The notes: a model not told the origin generated them from the letters alone. Positions 43,394-56,714 are shown, counted from the stretch's first letter. The stretch is DNA of 64,000 bases from Haoranjiania flava (GCF_025631005.1 NZ_JAOTPL010000002.1:248001-312000), one strand, 5' to 3'. Translations and numbers: made by a program.

Positions 43394-44587
43394 TTAATAT
43401 TTTGGAATACTTTGTTTTTTAATAGATACCTCATTTTCCTTATACAGCCATTCCAGGATCTTGCGGTCTTTTTCCGAAAGTGCTTCATCCTTAAACTGCA
43501 TCCAGTTGTAGATATGTTTTATAGCTTCTTCCACACGATAGCTGTTTGGTTCTGTACTGCCCCAGGAAAAATTTGGTACAATACCGGAAAAAGTTTTATG
43601 ACTGTGCAGGCTGCAACACATGCCTATACTACTTCCTGAATTTATGGATGTGTTGATCGCGGTGCGCACATAATCTCCTGTGATGACACCGAACTTTAAT
43701 CCGGCATTTATTGTAGAAGAATTTTTGTGATGCATAATTTTTACATCGCCCCCGGTGTTCTTAACATTGCTGCAGGACGTGCCGGCCCCAAAATTGCACC
43801 AGCTGCCGATCACAGCATCTCCCAGGTAGCCGTCATGCGCTTTATTGCTATAGTCATGCAAGATGATGTTTTTTATCTCACCGCCCACCGTACACTTTTT
43901 ACCGATAGTAGTGGCGCCATAAATCTTAGTACCCATCTTTACCACTGAGCCTTCGCCCAGGAAGAGCGGGCCGCGGATAAGGCTTCCTTCCATGATAGTA
44001 CAATCTTTTGAAATGTACACCGGCCCATCATTTGCGTTAATGATGCAGCCTTCCATAGTGCAGCCGTCTCCCATGTATATATTTTCCTGCTTGATTAACA
44101 GGTTGGTTGATGAAATGCCAGCACGGCTTTGGCTGTTTGCCAAAAGGCCTGTTTGCAATTCAAAAAATTTTTTATTCCATTGCACAAGTTCGAAGGGGTA
44201 CTGCATAAGCTGCACATCAATCTTGGCCACGGTTTCGAACTTCTGCGGCAGTTGCGTTGCATTGGCGTAAAGTTCCCTGCTTTTAAATGCCACGGGTATA
44301 TCGTTTACCACTAATGCTTCGTTGTAATCCAGTGCCAGTGCAGCTTTCAGAATATTTGTATCAGGGATAGCAGTTGCATTGATGTACATAAATTCATTAT
44401 CATTTGCACATGCCTCATACTTTTCCTGCAGATAAGCTTGTGTAAGTATATAGATTTTCTCTTCGGCAAGGCGTTGCCACCATTGTTTCAGGGTAAACGA
44501 GCCGACGTATAGATCTGCAATTGCACGTGTATAAGTAAGCGGTAAAAAAAAATCTCTTTCCCTGGGATCAAATAACAGGATGCGCAT
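43394..44587 (-). CDS. GlmU-family protein (nucleotidyltransferase-like plus hexapeptide domain)
   Basis: A 397-residue protein. The N-terminal half begins MRILLFDPRERDFFLPLTYTRAIADL, a diverged nucleotidyltransferase-like region; the glycine-rich nucleotide loop of true GlmU is not obvious. The C-terminal half (about residues 165-330) is a left-handed beta-helix of hexapeptide repeats (IYMGDGCTMEGCIINANDGPVYISKDCTIMEGSLI), found in acyltransferases. It ends with a short helical tail. It is a known Bacteroidota relative of GlmU whose exact substrate is not settled. Confidence 0.85.
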   Translation of the reverse strand: MRILLFDPRERDFFLPLTYTRAIADLYVGSFTLKQWWQRLAEEKIYILTQAYLQEKYEACANDNEFMYINATAIPDTNILKAALALDYNEALVVNDIPVAFKSRELYANATQLPQKFETVAKIDVQLMQYPFELVQWNKKFFELQTGLLANSQSRAGISSTNLLIKQENIYMGDGCTMEGCIINANDGPVYISKDCTIMEGSLIRGPLFLGEGSVVKMGTKIYGATTIGKKCTVGGEIKNIILHDYSNKAHDGYLGDAVIGSWCNFGAGTSCSNVKNTGGDVKIMHHKNSSTINAGLKFGVITGDYVRTAINTSINSGSSIGMCCSLHSHKTFSGIVPNFSWGSTEPNSYRVEEAIKHIYNWMQFKDEALSEKDRKILEWLYKENEVSIKKQSIPKY

Positions 44588-44693
44588 AGATAGTAGCTTT
44601 GAGACAAAATTAACGAAATACTTACAAATGAAATTTATGCATCAATTTTTTAATAGGCCAATTCAAGTACATTTGTCCTTTTAATTGTTAAGC

Positions 44694-45869
44694 GTGAAGT
44701 ATAAATTTTTAGTAGCAGGCGTTCTGTTTTTTGCTGTAGCTTTTGCCTGTAAAGATGGGAATCAAAGTAAACAAACAAAGCACAAAAAAAAATGGAGCAT
44801 TGCCCAGCAGAATGATTCATTCCGGTTTGCACCGCTATCTGAATCTCAAAAAAATAGTTATACAAATGCCATACAATCCAAGTTTGATTCTCTTTTCCCG
44901 GGAGAAAGATTTAACGGGCAGATACTCATAGCCAAAAACGGGGTTATTCTTTTTGAAAAATACCAGGGTTACCACGACTTTAGAAGTAAAACACCTATAA
45001 CACCGCACACACCTTTACACCTGGCTTCTATTTCCAAAACGTTTACCGGCGTGGCATTGCTGCGTTTGTTTGAGCAGGGGCGGGTATCACTGGATGATAC
45101 TATCCAGAAGTTTTTTCCCATGTTGCCCTATCATGGCGTTACAGTGCGGGATCTGCTGTCGCACCGCAGTGGTATACCCAATTATTTGTATGTGATGGAT
45201 AAGGGTTGGGATAAGAAAAAGCTGGCATCAAACATGGATATTATTAATTTCATGGTAGATAATAAAGTTCCCAAAGCGGCTAATCCAAACAGGGTATTTC
45301 AATACTGCAACACCAATTATATTATCCTGGCCAGCATTATTGAGCAAATAACCAAACAGAATTTTCCTGATTATATGCGCGACAGTATTTTTCTGCCGCT
45401 GGGTATGAAAGATACGTATGTGTTCTCTAAGAAAGACTCGGCAAATTATGTTGAAACTTATTCTACAACGCGCGGCTTCCCTATGGATCCGTATGATGCC
45501 AGCTATGGCGATAAAAATGTGTATTCTACCGTGCAGGATCTGTTGAAGTGGGATAAGAGTTTTTATTCAGCTGTTTTGCTGCGCCCGGAAACCATCAGGA
45601 TGTCTTACATGCCTTTAAGTAATGAAAGGCCATCTGTGCATAATTACGGCCTCGGCTGGCGTATGCTCAACAATCCTACAGGCGATACTGTCATCTATCA
45701 CAATGGCATGTGGCACGGCACCAACAGCGTGTTTACAAGGCTGGTGCAGGATAGCGCTGTTATTATTATCATTGGCAACAAGACCAATAAGAATATTTAC
45801 AAAGGAAAAGAGTTTGCCAGGATATTTTCCAAAAGCCACAACTATGATATCTTAAATCCTTTGGAATAA
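44694..45869 (+). CDS. Class C beta-lactamase-like serine hydrolase (lipoprotein)
   Basis: A ~391-residue protein; GTG 44694 (MKYKFLVAGVLFFAVAFAC) gives a lipoprotein signal with Cys near residue 19. A TTG at 44685 would add three residues. It has the class C / DD-peptidase fold: SISK in LASISKTFTGVALLR (nucleophile Ser, then Lys), YCN in FQYCNTNYIIL (Tyr), and YHNGMWHGTNS (HNG in place of KTG). Members act as esterases, peptidases or beta-lactamases; the substrate is not determinable here. Divergent from the GlmU-family gene. Confidence 0.88.
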   Translation: MKYKFLVAGVLFFAVAFACKDGNQSKQTKHKKKWSIAQQNDSFRFAPLSESQKNSYTNAIQSKFDSLFPGERFNGQILIAKNGVILFEKYQGYHDFRSKTPITPHTPLHLASISKTFTGVALLRLFEQGRVSLDDTIQKFFPMLPYHGVTVRDLLSHRSGIPNYLYVMDKGWDKKKLASNMDIINFMVDNKVPKAANPNRVFQYCNTNYIILASIIEQITKQNFPDYMRDSIFLPLGMKDTYVFSKKDSANYVETYSTTRGFPMDPYDASYGDKNVYSTVQDLLKWDKSFYSAVLLRPETIRMSYMPLSNERPSVHNYGLGWRMLNNPTGDTVIYHNGMWHGTNSVFTRLVQDSAVIIIIGNKTNKNIYKGKEFARIFSKSHNYDILNPLE

Positions 45870-45885
45870 TTTTCAAAGTCCTATG

Positions 45886-46052
45886 CTCTTCGGGATTTGC
45901 AATTCCGAAGTATTATCGGCCGATTTGTAATCGGCATACCAAAGCATTAAAAGAAATAATACAATTCTACGCTGAAAATTGGTAGTCATTAATCACTCTT
46001 CGGAATTTGCAATTCCGCAGCACTATCGGCCGATTTGTAATCGGCATACCAA
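45886..46052. repeat. R4 paired-hairpin repeat, two copies
   Basis: Two 57-base copies (45886-45942 and 45996-46052; period 110) between the serine hydrolase and anmK genes. Each has two adjacent hairpins: CGGAATT-TGC-AATTCCG-like arms and GCCGATT/AATCGGC arms, then CATACCAA. The copies differ at only a few positions. They lie between convergent genes. Confidence 0.88.
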
Positions 46053-46066
46053 TCAGGCAAAATGCC

Positions 46067-47161
46067 TTAATATTCCTGTCCGATCCACACTGCGCCGCCA
46101 ATGCTGGACCTCGAAGCGCCGGTGATTTCGTGCATCACCGTATTTTCCTCGCGCCAGCGCAGCGTAGCCAGCAAAGCCATCACGATCGCTTCTTTATACG
46201 CAATAGTTTCATTATCTGGTATAAAAGTGTCTATTCCGTAGGGTTTTAATGTTTCGCTAATGCGTTTTACAAGAAATGAATTCATAGCGCCCCCGCCGGT
46301 AATCATCATAGTATCATTGGCGCCGGCGTGTTTCCGCAGGCTGCTTAAGGCATATCCCGTTTGCAGGGCTATATGCTCTACATATGTACGCATCTTGTCT
46401 TCAAGGCTTACCGGGGCTGCATCTACCATAGGGTAAACTGTTTCTATGCCAAAATCATTGGCAAGAGATTTCGGGTAAGGCTGTGTGTAATATTCCAGTT
46501 TGTTCAGTGCGGATAGCAGTTCTGTATCAATGTTTCCGGCTGCTGCAAGCCGGCCGTCCATATCATAGTCCAGGCTTTTTTGTGCTGCAAGCATATTCAG
46601 CACTTTATTGGCAGGGCATACATCAAAAGCAGCATAAGCATCATTTGTAAGCGCAGAGATGTTAGCAATGCCGCCGATGTTCATAAAATATTTGTAGCCC
46701 GGGAATAATAGTTTCTCTCCCATCGGTACAATTGGTGCACCCTGCCCGCCCAATGCCACGTCCATCGCGCGCAGATCGCTTACTACATTTATTTTGGTTG
46801 CCGCAGCTACCTGTGCAGCGTTTCCCAGCCATGCTGTAAAGCCGTTTTGCGGCTGGTGAAAGGTTGTGTGCCCGTGCAGTGCAATAAGTTGCACGCGGTG
46901 TTCCAGCTTGTTGGTTTGTATAAAATCATTTACCATGCTGCCGATCAGTCTGCCGAGGTCTGCATCAAGCTGCAGGTAATCAGCCGCAGAAAGGGCAGTT
47001 GATGCTGCAAGTCTTGCTTTCATCTCGTGAGGGTAAGCTGTACAGCCGCTTGCCAGCACTTTGTAGTTCCATTTTCTGCCGGCTTCTTCAAACTCTACCA
47101 AAGCCATATCCAGGCCGTCCAGGGATGAGCCGCTCATTAAACCGAGTGCGCGATAAATCAT
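46067..47161 (-). CDS. anmK: Anhydro-N-acetylmuramic acid kinase
   Basis: A 364-residue ASKHA-fold kinase. It opens the anhydro ring of 1,6-anhydroMurNAc and phosphorylates it, giving MurNAc-6-P in peptidoglycan recycling. The opening MIYRALGLMSGSSLDGLDMALVEF is diagnostic. GHTTFHQPQNGFTAWLGN, GGQGAPIVPMGEKLLF, NIGGIANIS and MITGGGAMNSFL are further family blocks. It is complete. The amidases and nagA in the same window belong to the same recycling route. Confidence 0.95.
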   Translation of the reverse strand: MIYRALGLMSGSSLDGLDMALVEFEEAGRKWNYKVLASGCTAYPHEMKARLAASTALSAADYLQLDADLGRLIGSMVNDFIQTNKLEHRVQLIALHGHTTFHQPQNGFTAWLGNAAQVAAATKINVVSDLRAMDVALGGQGAPIVPMGEKLLFPGYKYFMNIGGIANISALTNDAYAAFDVCPANKVLNMLAAQKSLDYDMDGRLAAAGNIDTELLSALNKLEYYTQPYPKSLANDFGIETVYPMVDAAPVSLEDKMRTYVEHIALQTGYALSSLRKHAGANDTMMITGGGAMNSFLVKRISETLKPYGIDTFIPDNETIAYKEAIVMALLATLRWREENTVMHEITGASRSSIGGAVWIGQEY

Positions 47162-47256
47162 GATTAAATTTTTATTTTTGAAAGTTGGGCAAATATACTA
47201 AACGCACTGCGATGATAAAATTTATATAAATGTCTGAAAAAATCTTTATCTGTAAA

Positions 47257-47286
47257 TTTTACCATTATAATTAATTAGTACCTTAG
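47257..47286 (+). promoter_or_regulatory. Candidate promoter immediately before upp
   Basis: TACCTTAG at 47279-47286 (one mismatch from TAnnTTTG), with TTTT 18 bases upstream. The upp ATG begins five bases later, which would place the transcript start at or beside the ATG. Confidence 0.35.
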
Positions 47287-47290
47287 CCGT

Positions 47291-47944
47291 ATGGTAATAA
47301 ATTTAAGTGATAAACACAGTCTTGTCTCAAACTGGGTAAGTGAGTTAAGGTCAATAAATGTACAGTCAGACAGGCTGCGTTTCCGGAAAAACCTGGAAAG
47401 GGTAGCAGAGGTAATTGCTTATGAAATAAGTAAAACACTTCCGTACGTGGAGGAAGAAATTGAAACACCATTGGGTACACACAACAGTAAAGTGCTGAAA
47501 GAACAGCCCGTGATAGCCACCATTCTCCGGGCCGGTCTGGCCATGCACCAGGGACTGTTGAACTTTTTTGATAAGGCAGACAATTCTTTTATATCGGCAT
47601 ACAGGAAACACCATAAAGACGGCACTTTTGAGATAGCGCTGGAATATGTGACTTCGCCGGATATTAACGGCCGGATACTGATAGTTTCAGACCCCATGCT
47701 GGCAACCGGCGCGTCGCTGGCTAAGACATTGAATGTACTGGAAACAATCGGCAAACCTGCTGAGATACACGTGGTTTGCGCCATCGCGGCCACCGAAGGA
47801 ATTGAATACCTGCTCAGGGAGACCAACAACAAAGTACATGTGTGGTGTGGCGATATTGACGATGAACTTACTGCAAAAGGCTATATTGTGCCGGGACTCG
47901 GCGACGCAGGCGACCTTGCTTATGGAGAAAAGAAACAATCCTGA
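47291..47944 (+). CDS. upp: Uracil phosphoribosyltransferase
   Basis: A 217-residue enzyme that makes UMP from uracil and PRPP (pyrimidine salvage). The PRPP loop is ILIVSDPMLATGASL (about residues 132-146). TILRAGLAMHQGLL and the C-terminal uracil-binding segment AKGYIVPGLGDAGDLAYG are conserved. The start MVINLSDKHSLVSNW agrees with relatives. Divergent from anmK, with only ~130 bases between them. Length is normal. Confidence 0.94.
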   Translation: MVINLSDKHSLVSNWVSELRSINVQSDRLRFRKNLERVAEVIAYEISKTLPYVEEEIETPLGTHNSKVLKEQPVIATILRAGLAMHQGLLNFFDKADNSFISAYRKHHKDGTFEIALEYVTSPDINGRILIVSDPMLATGASLAKTLNVLETIGKPAEIHVVCAIAATEGIEYLLRETNNKVHVWCGDIDDELTAKGYIVPGLGDAGDLAYGEKKQS

Positions 47945-48006
47945 TCAATTAAACTATTACAGCGTTTTATAGTTATATACCTAATTCTACTAAAAATATT
48001 CTTTGA

Positions 48007-49494
48007 ATGAACATTCAAATCAAAAAAATAATACTGCTTTTGCTTTCCGTTGTGTTTGTTGCCGGTATCCATAAGGTAAAGGCACAGGTAGACGACAGCC
48101 ATTTCATTTATATTCAATCAGAAAACCGTAAGCCATTTTATGTGGTGCTGAATGAGAAACTTTACAGCTCTTCTTCCATAGGCTATCTCATTATACCCAA
48201 ATTAAAAAGCGGGACTTACAATTTCAGGTTGGGATTTCCGCAAAATGCAGCGCCTGAACAAAAATTTGTTACTGTTGTAAAAAACAACGACATCGGTTAT
48301 TCACTGAAAGAAGTAGACAAAAGCACCTATTCGCTTACAGACCTGCAGACACAGGAAGTCATTGTTGCCAATGGTAAACAGCCGTCCGGCAATGTAGTTG
48401 CTGCAACGCCACCTAAGAAAACGCGGGAAGAGCAGCCGGAAGTAAAGCAGCCGGACCCAGAGCCGGTAGTGGTAGCCACCGTAGAAGAAAAGCCGGTTGC
48501 CGCAGAAGAGCCACCAGTGGTAGCGGCAAACACTACTCCGGTGAAAGAAGAACCTAAATCCAGGACTTTCGGCGATCTCATGTCTACCGTAGTGAATGAC
48601 CCAAACCTTGCAAAACCGGTACAAAAGGAGGCGCCTAAGCCAAAGCGCGATCCTTTTGAAGAGACAAAAATTGTTCGCGCAGGAGATGAGAAAAAACCTG
48701 TAGAAACCCCTGTTGCACAAACAACCGCGCAGCCAGTAGTTGCATCACCAGAGCTGGCAGCGCCTTCAGATACTTATGGCGTTATCAGAACAGAAGATAA
48801 AAATGTAAACAACGGCAGGGAAATGAGTTTTGTATTATTAAGTAATACGTCTACGGATTCTGTAAAAATATTCATTCCTTCAGATGAGCCGCAGCCGGCA
48901 GAAGCTGCTGTAAGTACAAATGCTCCAGTTGCTGTGCAGGCGCCGCCTGCTGAAGAAAAAAAGAAATCCATAGCGTATTTTGATTATGAGGACCTGGCAC
49001 AGCAGGCGCCGCCTGCCATTGAAAAAAAGACCAGGCGCAACAGGAATGAACGCTTTATCAAAAAAGAGGAGAAGCAGGCGCCCCCGGCTAACCAGGTAGA
49101 AAATCCTTTCTATACCAATGAGCCAAAAGTTGTTCCCGCAGAAGAAACTGTTGTGCAATCCGCTAAAGTAGTACCAGATGTTGCATCAGCTAATTACAGC
49201 AATTGCTCCGGCGGTGAAATTGCAGACAGGGACTTCAATAAGATTCGCAATAAAATGATCGGCAGGGATAATGATGACGATATGGTGACCACAGCTATGG
49301 ATATGCTGGGCAAAAAATGTATTACCACAGCCAAAGTAAAAACACTGGCAGGGCTCTTCATTACAGACAACGGGCGTTTAAGGTTTTTTAAGGCCGTGTA
49401 TGGCCATGTATCAGACAAGCAAAATTTTGCCGGGCTTGAGTCTCTCATTTACGACAAAGCTAAAAAAGCAGAATTCAGAAATTCTGTTAAATAA
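48007..49494 (+). CDS. DUF4476 protein with Pro/Glu/Lys-rich linker
   Basis: A 495-residue exported protein (signal peptide ~1-27, ending HKVKAQ). The N-terminal ~100 residues form a beta-domain (FIYIQSENRKPFYVVLNEKLYSSSSIGYLIIPKLKSGTYNFRLGFP). The middle (~120-390) is low-complexity and rich in Pro, Glu, Lys and Ala, likely an extended or wall-spanning linker. The C-terminal ~95 residues match DUF4476 (CSGGEIADRDFNKIRNKMIGRDNDDDMVTTAMDMLGKKCITT). No function is known for the family. The stop lies seven bases before the truA start, so the pair is likely coupled. Confidence 0.8.
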   Translation: MNIQIKKIILLLLSVVFVAGIHKVKAQVDDSHFIYIQSENRKPFYVVLNEKLYSSSSIGYLIIPKLKSGTYNFRLGFPQNAAPEQKFVTVVKNNDIGYSLKEVDKSTYSLTDLQTQEVIVANGKQPSGNVVAATPPKKTREEQPEVKQPDPEPVVVATVEEKPVAAEEPPVVAANTTPVKEEPKSRTFGDLMSTVVNDPNLAKPVQKEAPKPKRDPFEETKIVRAGDEKKPVETPVAQTTAQPVVASPELAAPSDTYGVIRTEDKNVNNGREMSFVLLSNTSTDSVKIFIPSDEPQPAEAAVSTNAPVAVQAPPAEEKKKSIAYFDYEDLAQQAPPAIEKKTRRNRNERFIKKEEKQAPPANQVENPFYTNEPKVVPAEETVVQSAKVVPDVASANYSNCSGGEIADRDFNKIRNKMIGRDNDDDMVTTAMDMLGKKCITTAKVKTLAGLFITDNGRLRFFKAVYGHVSDKQNFAGLESLIYDKAKKAEFRNSVK

Positions 49495-49501
49495 TCTTGG
49501 T

Positions 49502-50272
49502 TTGAGTCAGCGGTATTTTATAGAAGTATCTTATTTAGGAACGCATTACAACGGCTTCCAGGTGCAACCCAATGCACCTACCATACAAGGATCACTACAG
49601 CAGGTACTGAAAATTCTATTCAGAAAAGAAATACAGCTTACCGGTTCTTCACGCACCGATGCCGGCGTACACGCATTGCAGAATTATTTTCATTTTGATA
49701 CCGACCTGGAATTTGATACCGATAAATATGGTTACAGTATCAATGCTTTACTGCCCTATGATATTGCAGTAAAGCGTATTTTTAAAGTAGCAGGCTCTGC
49801 GCACGCCAGATTTGATGCTGTTTACAGGGAATACAAATACTATATAAGCCGCCATAAAGATCCTTTTCATTTTGATACGGCTTATAAATACGGGCACGAC
49901 CTGGATATAAGCGCCTTGAACAAGGCGGCCGCTTTGTTGTTGCAGTACACAGATTTTACTACATTCAGCAAGCTCAATACACAGGTATATACCAATAACT
50001 GTACTATTACTTTATCGGAGTGGAGCGAGGAAGATGGCATATTGGTATACCATGTACGTTCCAACAGGTTTCTGCGCGGCATGGTCAGGGCGCTGGTAGG
50101 TACCATGCTCAGGGTAGGCAGGGGCATTATCACGGTAGAAGATTTTAAACATATTATTGAATCTAAAGACTGCGCACAGGCAGACTTCTCTACGCCCGCT
50201 AAAGGATTGTTCCTGGTAAAGGTGGTATATCCTCAGGATTACAATATTGTTGTACCTGCCACAATATCATAG
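49502..50272 (+). CDS. truA: tRNA pseudouridine(38-40) synthase
   Basis: A 256-residue synthase that modifies the anticodon arm of many tRNAs. The catalytic Asp 53 is in GSSRTDAGVHA. YLGTHYNGFQVQPNAPTIQGSLQ and the C-terminal RFLRGMVRALVGTMLRVG are family blocks. The start is TTG 49502 (MSQRYFIEVSYLG); no ATG fits the conserved N-terminus. It follows the DUF4476 gene by seven bases. The rRNA operon promoters begin ~100 bases after its stop. Confidence 0.93.
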   Translation: MSQRYFIEVSYLGTHYNGFQVQPNAPTIQGSLQQVLKILFRKEIQLTGSSRTDAGVHALQNYFHFDTDLEFDTDKYGYSINALLPYDIAVKRIFKVAGSAHARFDAVYREYKYYISRHKDPFHFDTAYKYGHDLDISALNKAAALLLQYTDFTTFSKLNTQVYTNNCTITLSEWSEEDGILVYHVRSNRFLRGMVRALVGTMLRVGRGIITVEDFKHIIESKDCAQADFSTPAKGLFLVKVVYPQDYNIVVPATIS

Positions 50273-50350
50273 TATTGCATACGGGCACATTAAACCTTTT
50301 AGACCTGTCTCCATCCAATCATCTCCGCGTTTAAAAATTTAAAAGATTTC

Positions 50351-50381
50351 TTTGGCGGCAATAAAAAAACAAGTATCTTTG
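50351..50381 (+). promoter_or_regulatory. rRNA operon promoter P0
   Basis: TTTG 50351-50354, 19 bases, TATCTTTG 50374-50381. A perfect match to the Bacteroidota promoter consensus. Unlike P1-P5 it is followed by GTCGGCC, not GCACTCC, so it is a separate upstream promoter. Confidence 0.75.
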
Positions 50382-50463
50382 TCGGCCGCACAGGCGGGTA
50401 AGTTCTCTGAAAAATTTGCTTGGAAATTATGCTGAATAAATAAAAAATTATTCTGAATAAAAA

Positions 50464-50494
50464 TTAGGAAATACAAAAAAAGAGATTATCTTTG
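50464..50494 (+). promoter_or_regulatory. rRNA operon promoter P1
   Basis: TATCTTTG at 50487-50494 followed by GCACTCCC; the -33 position reads TTAG (50464-50467), the weakest of the set. Confidence 0.65.
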
Positions 50495-50567
50495 CACTCC
50501 CAAAACAAAGGGTACAGTTCTTGACAAAGCATCGCTAAATAAAATCTGAATAAATTAAAACAAATAT

Positions 50568-50598
50568 TTTGCCAGGATTTAAAAAGTGATTATCTTTG
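50568..50598 (+). promoter_or_regulatory. rRNA operon promoter P2
   Basis: TTTG 50568-50571, 19 bases, TATCTTTG 50591-50598, then CACTCCC. Confidence 0.8.
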
Positions 50599-50671
50599 CA
50601 CTCCCAAACGAAAAAGGGGTATAGTTCTTAAAAACAAGGTCATTTAAACGGATAAAAAATCTAAATAAAAA

Positions 50672-50703
50672 TTTGTTTAGAAACATTAAATTGACTATCT
50701 TTG
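50672..50703 (+). promoter_or_regulatory. rRNA operon promoter P3
   Basis: TTTG 50672-50675, 20 bases, TATCTTTG 50696-50703, then CACTCCG. Confidence 0.8.
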
Positions 50704-50772
50704 CACTCCGAAAAAACGGTGCAGTTCTAAAGAAATTATGATTGAAAATTTTTGAAAAAATAAATCAAAAAA

Positions 50773-50803
50773 TTTGTCAGAATCAAAAAAGTGATTATCT
50801 TTG
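50773..50803 (+). promoter_or_regulatory. rRNA operon promoter P4
   Basis: TTTG 50773-50776, 19 bases, TATCTTTG 50796-50803, then CACTCCC. Confidence 0.8.
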
Positions 50804-50878
50804 CACTCCCAAATTAGAAACGGATACAGTTCTTAAAAAATACGGTCACAAAAAAATACAAAAAATTTAAAAATAAAT

Positions 50879-50909
50879 TTTGTCAGAATTAAAAAAGTGA
50901 CTATCTTTG
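50879..50909 (+). promoter_or_regulatory. rRNA operon promoter P5 (closest to 16S)
   Basis: TTTG 50879-50882, 19 bases, TATCTTTG 50902-50909, then CAACCCC. About 230 bases before the 16S start. Confidence 0.8.
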
Positions 50910-51018
50910 CAACCCCAATTGAAGCAGCGGGTTATAAGATTCTTAAATGTTTAATAGTTCAGCTATTGATCGCCGCTCGAAACGGCAGCATTTACAAGTT
51001 TCAATACACATTGAAATA

Positions 51019-51029
51019 AGCTCTTTGAA
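51019..51029 (+). promoter_or_regulatory. boxA-like antitermination site in the rRNA leader
   Basis: AGCTCTTTGAA, close to the boxA of other rRNA leaders, 113 bases before 16S. A second copy of this type is in the spacer at 53214. Confidence 0.5.
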
Positions 51030-51141
51030 AGATTAGGAAATAACAGTAAGGAAACAACTTGAGTATGTTATAAAAATAATACACAATTTGACACCTAAAA
51101 TACTTTGAAGTAATTTTAGTCACGGTCAAAACAATTCATTT

Positions 51142-52669
<1,528 letters not shown>

Positions 52670-52821
52670 TTAGAGTAACTTAATCAAGTTATTACTGTTG
52701 TTTTCTTTTCTTTTAAAATTATTAAAGTTCTTTGTTTGTATGGCTCTAAAATGCCAAAGTTGGCTACGGCATTCGTTTGTCATCAGAATTGTCGAATTTA
52801 CAAATTGGCAAATTAGTTGAC

Positions 52822-52895
52822 AGTCTCGTAGCTCAGTTGGTTAGAGCGCTACACTGATAATGTAGAGGTCCCCAGTTCAAATCTGGGCGGGACTA
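52822..52895 (+). tRNA. tRNA-Ile (anticodon GAT)
   Basis: Cloverleaf with acceptor AGTCTCG/CGGGACT, anticodon stem CTACA/TGTAG around the loop CTGATAA, and a TTCAAAT T-loop. The 3' CCA is not encoded (CT follows the discriminator A). The standard first spacer tRNA of bacterial rRNA operons. Confidence 0.96.
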
Positions 52896-52975
52896 CTCAA
52901 TAATTGACAATTGAAAGTTGATGATTGACAATTCAAATATTGTTCATTGTCAATTATCCGTTATCAATTAAATTT

Positions 52976-53049
52976 GGGGGGTTAGCTCAGTTGGCTAGAG
53001 CATCTGCCTTGCACGCAGAGGGTCATCGGTTCGACTCCGATATCCTCCA
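52976..53049 (+). tRNA. tRNA-Ala (anticodon TGC)
   Basis: Acceptor GGGGGGT/ATCCTCC with two G-T pairs, anticodon stem around TTGCACG giving TGC, T-arm ATCGG/CCGAT. CCA is not fully encoded. Second spacer tRNA; between the two tRNAs lie copies of ATTGACAAT forming a hairpin (52924-52954). Confidence 0.96.
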
Positions 53050-53213
53050 CATAAATCAAAAAAAAATATAATCAACAGCAGTGGCCGTTGATTATACATC
53101 AGTTCTTAAAATATAATGTTCGCATCATGGCGTAAAGGATCATAACCTTAAACATTACAGTTTCAATCTTTAAGTGATTGCCGGTATAAATTGGCTTTCA
53201 TTGATTGAAAAAA

Positions 53214-53224
53214 GTTCTTTGACA
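53214..53224 (+). promoter_or_regulatory. boxA-like site in the 16S-23S spacer
   Basis: GTTCTTTGACA, 73 bases before 23S, similar to the leader site at 51019. Confidence 0.4.
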
Positions 53225-53296
53225 TATTGGGAAAGCGAAATCAAAAAGAGTAACAATAACAATAGTGGTGGTAACATCACTACAATTTCTAAATTT

Positions 53297-56103
<2,807 letters not shown>

Positions 56104-56196
56104 TTTATTTTTCAATCGAAAAATATACAACTCCTATGTGAGCTTTTCCAATATGACCTTATTTTTTAAAACGTAACCGTTTTAATTACCTTTTTA

Positions 56197-56305
<109 letters not shown>

Positions 56306-56315
56306 TATTCATTTT

Positions 56316-56355
56316 AAAAGCCTTGTAGATTTTTTTTCTGCAAGGCTTTTTTTTT
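56316..56355 (+). terminator. Rho-independent terminator of the rRNA operon
   Basis: AAAAGCCTTG-TAGA, a T-rich loop, TCTG-CAAGGCTTTT then more T. The stem is about 13 bases with a long T run on the forward strand and a matching A run, so it may also stop reverse transcription. Confidence 0.88.
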
Positions 56356-56359
56356 GCTA

Positions 56360-56614
56360 TTACATTTCTGCTGAAATCCAGTCTTTGCCGTGACCTTTTA
56401 AAGATATTACATATATTTTTGAAACAATAACCTTCTTAGCCTTACTGCTGGTAACAATTATAAAAAGGTGCGCAGATTTCGACCTATAAATCACTTTTAT
56501 TTCTACTGGTGCTACGGCATGTTGCTGATTTCTCCACAAAAACCCCGAACAGCTTATTTCACCTGTGAATGCATTAAGCATTGTACAGATACCCGCCGGC
56601 AACATAATGAACAT
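56360..56614 (-). CDS. Hypothetical 84-residue protein, doubtful
   Basis: An open reverse frame right beyond the rRNA terminator. The second half has protein-like strands (VEIKVIYRSKSAHLFIIVTSSKAKKVIVSKIYV), but there is no recognised domain, promoter or coupled neighbour. It could be the C-terminal part of a lost gene or chance. Confidence 0.25.
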   Translation of the reverse strand: MFIMLPAGICTMLNAFTGEISCSGFLWRNQQHAVAPVEIKVIYRSKSAHLFIIVTSSKAKKVIVSKIYVISLKGHGKDWISAEM

Positions 56615-56714
56615 GATGTTGGAATCAATAATAAAATCCTATAAAATGTAGCGGTACTGTTTACACACTTTAGTGCCGATGTATTATGTTGTAGTTTATT
56701 TTTTTAAAATATCA

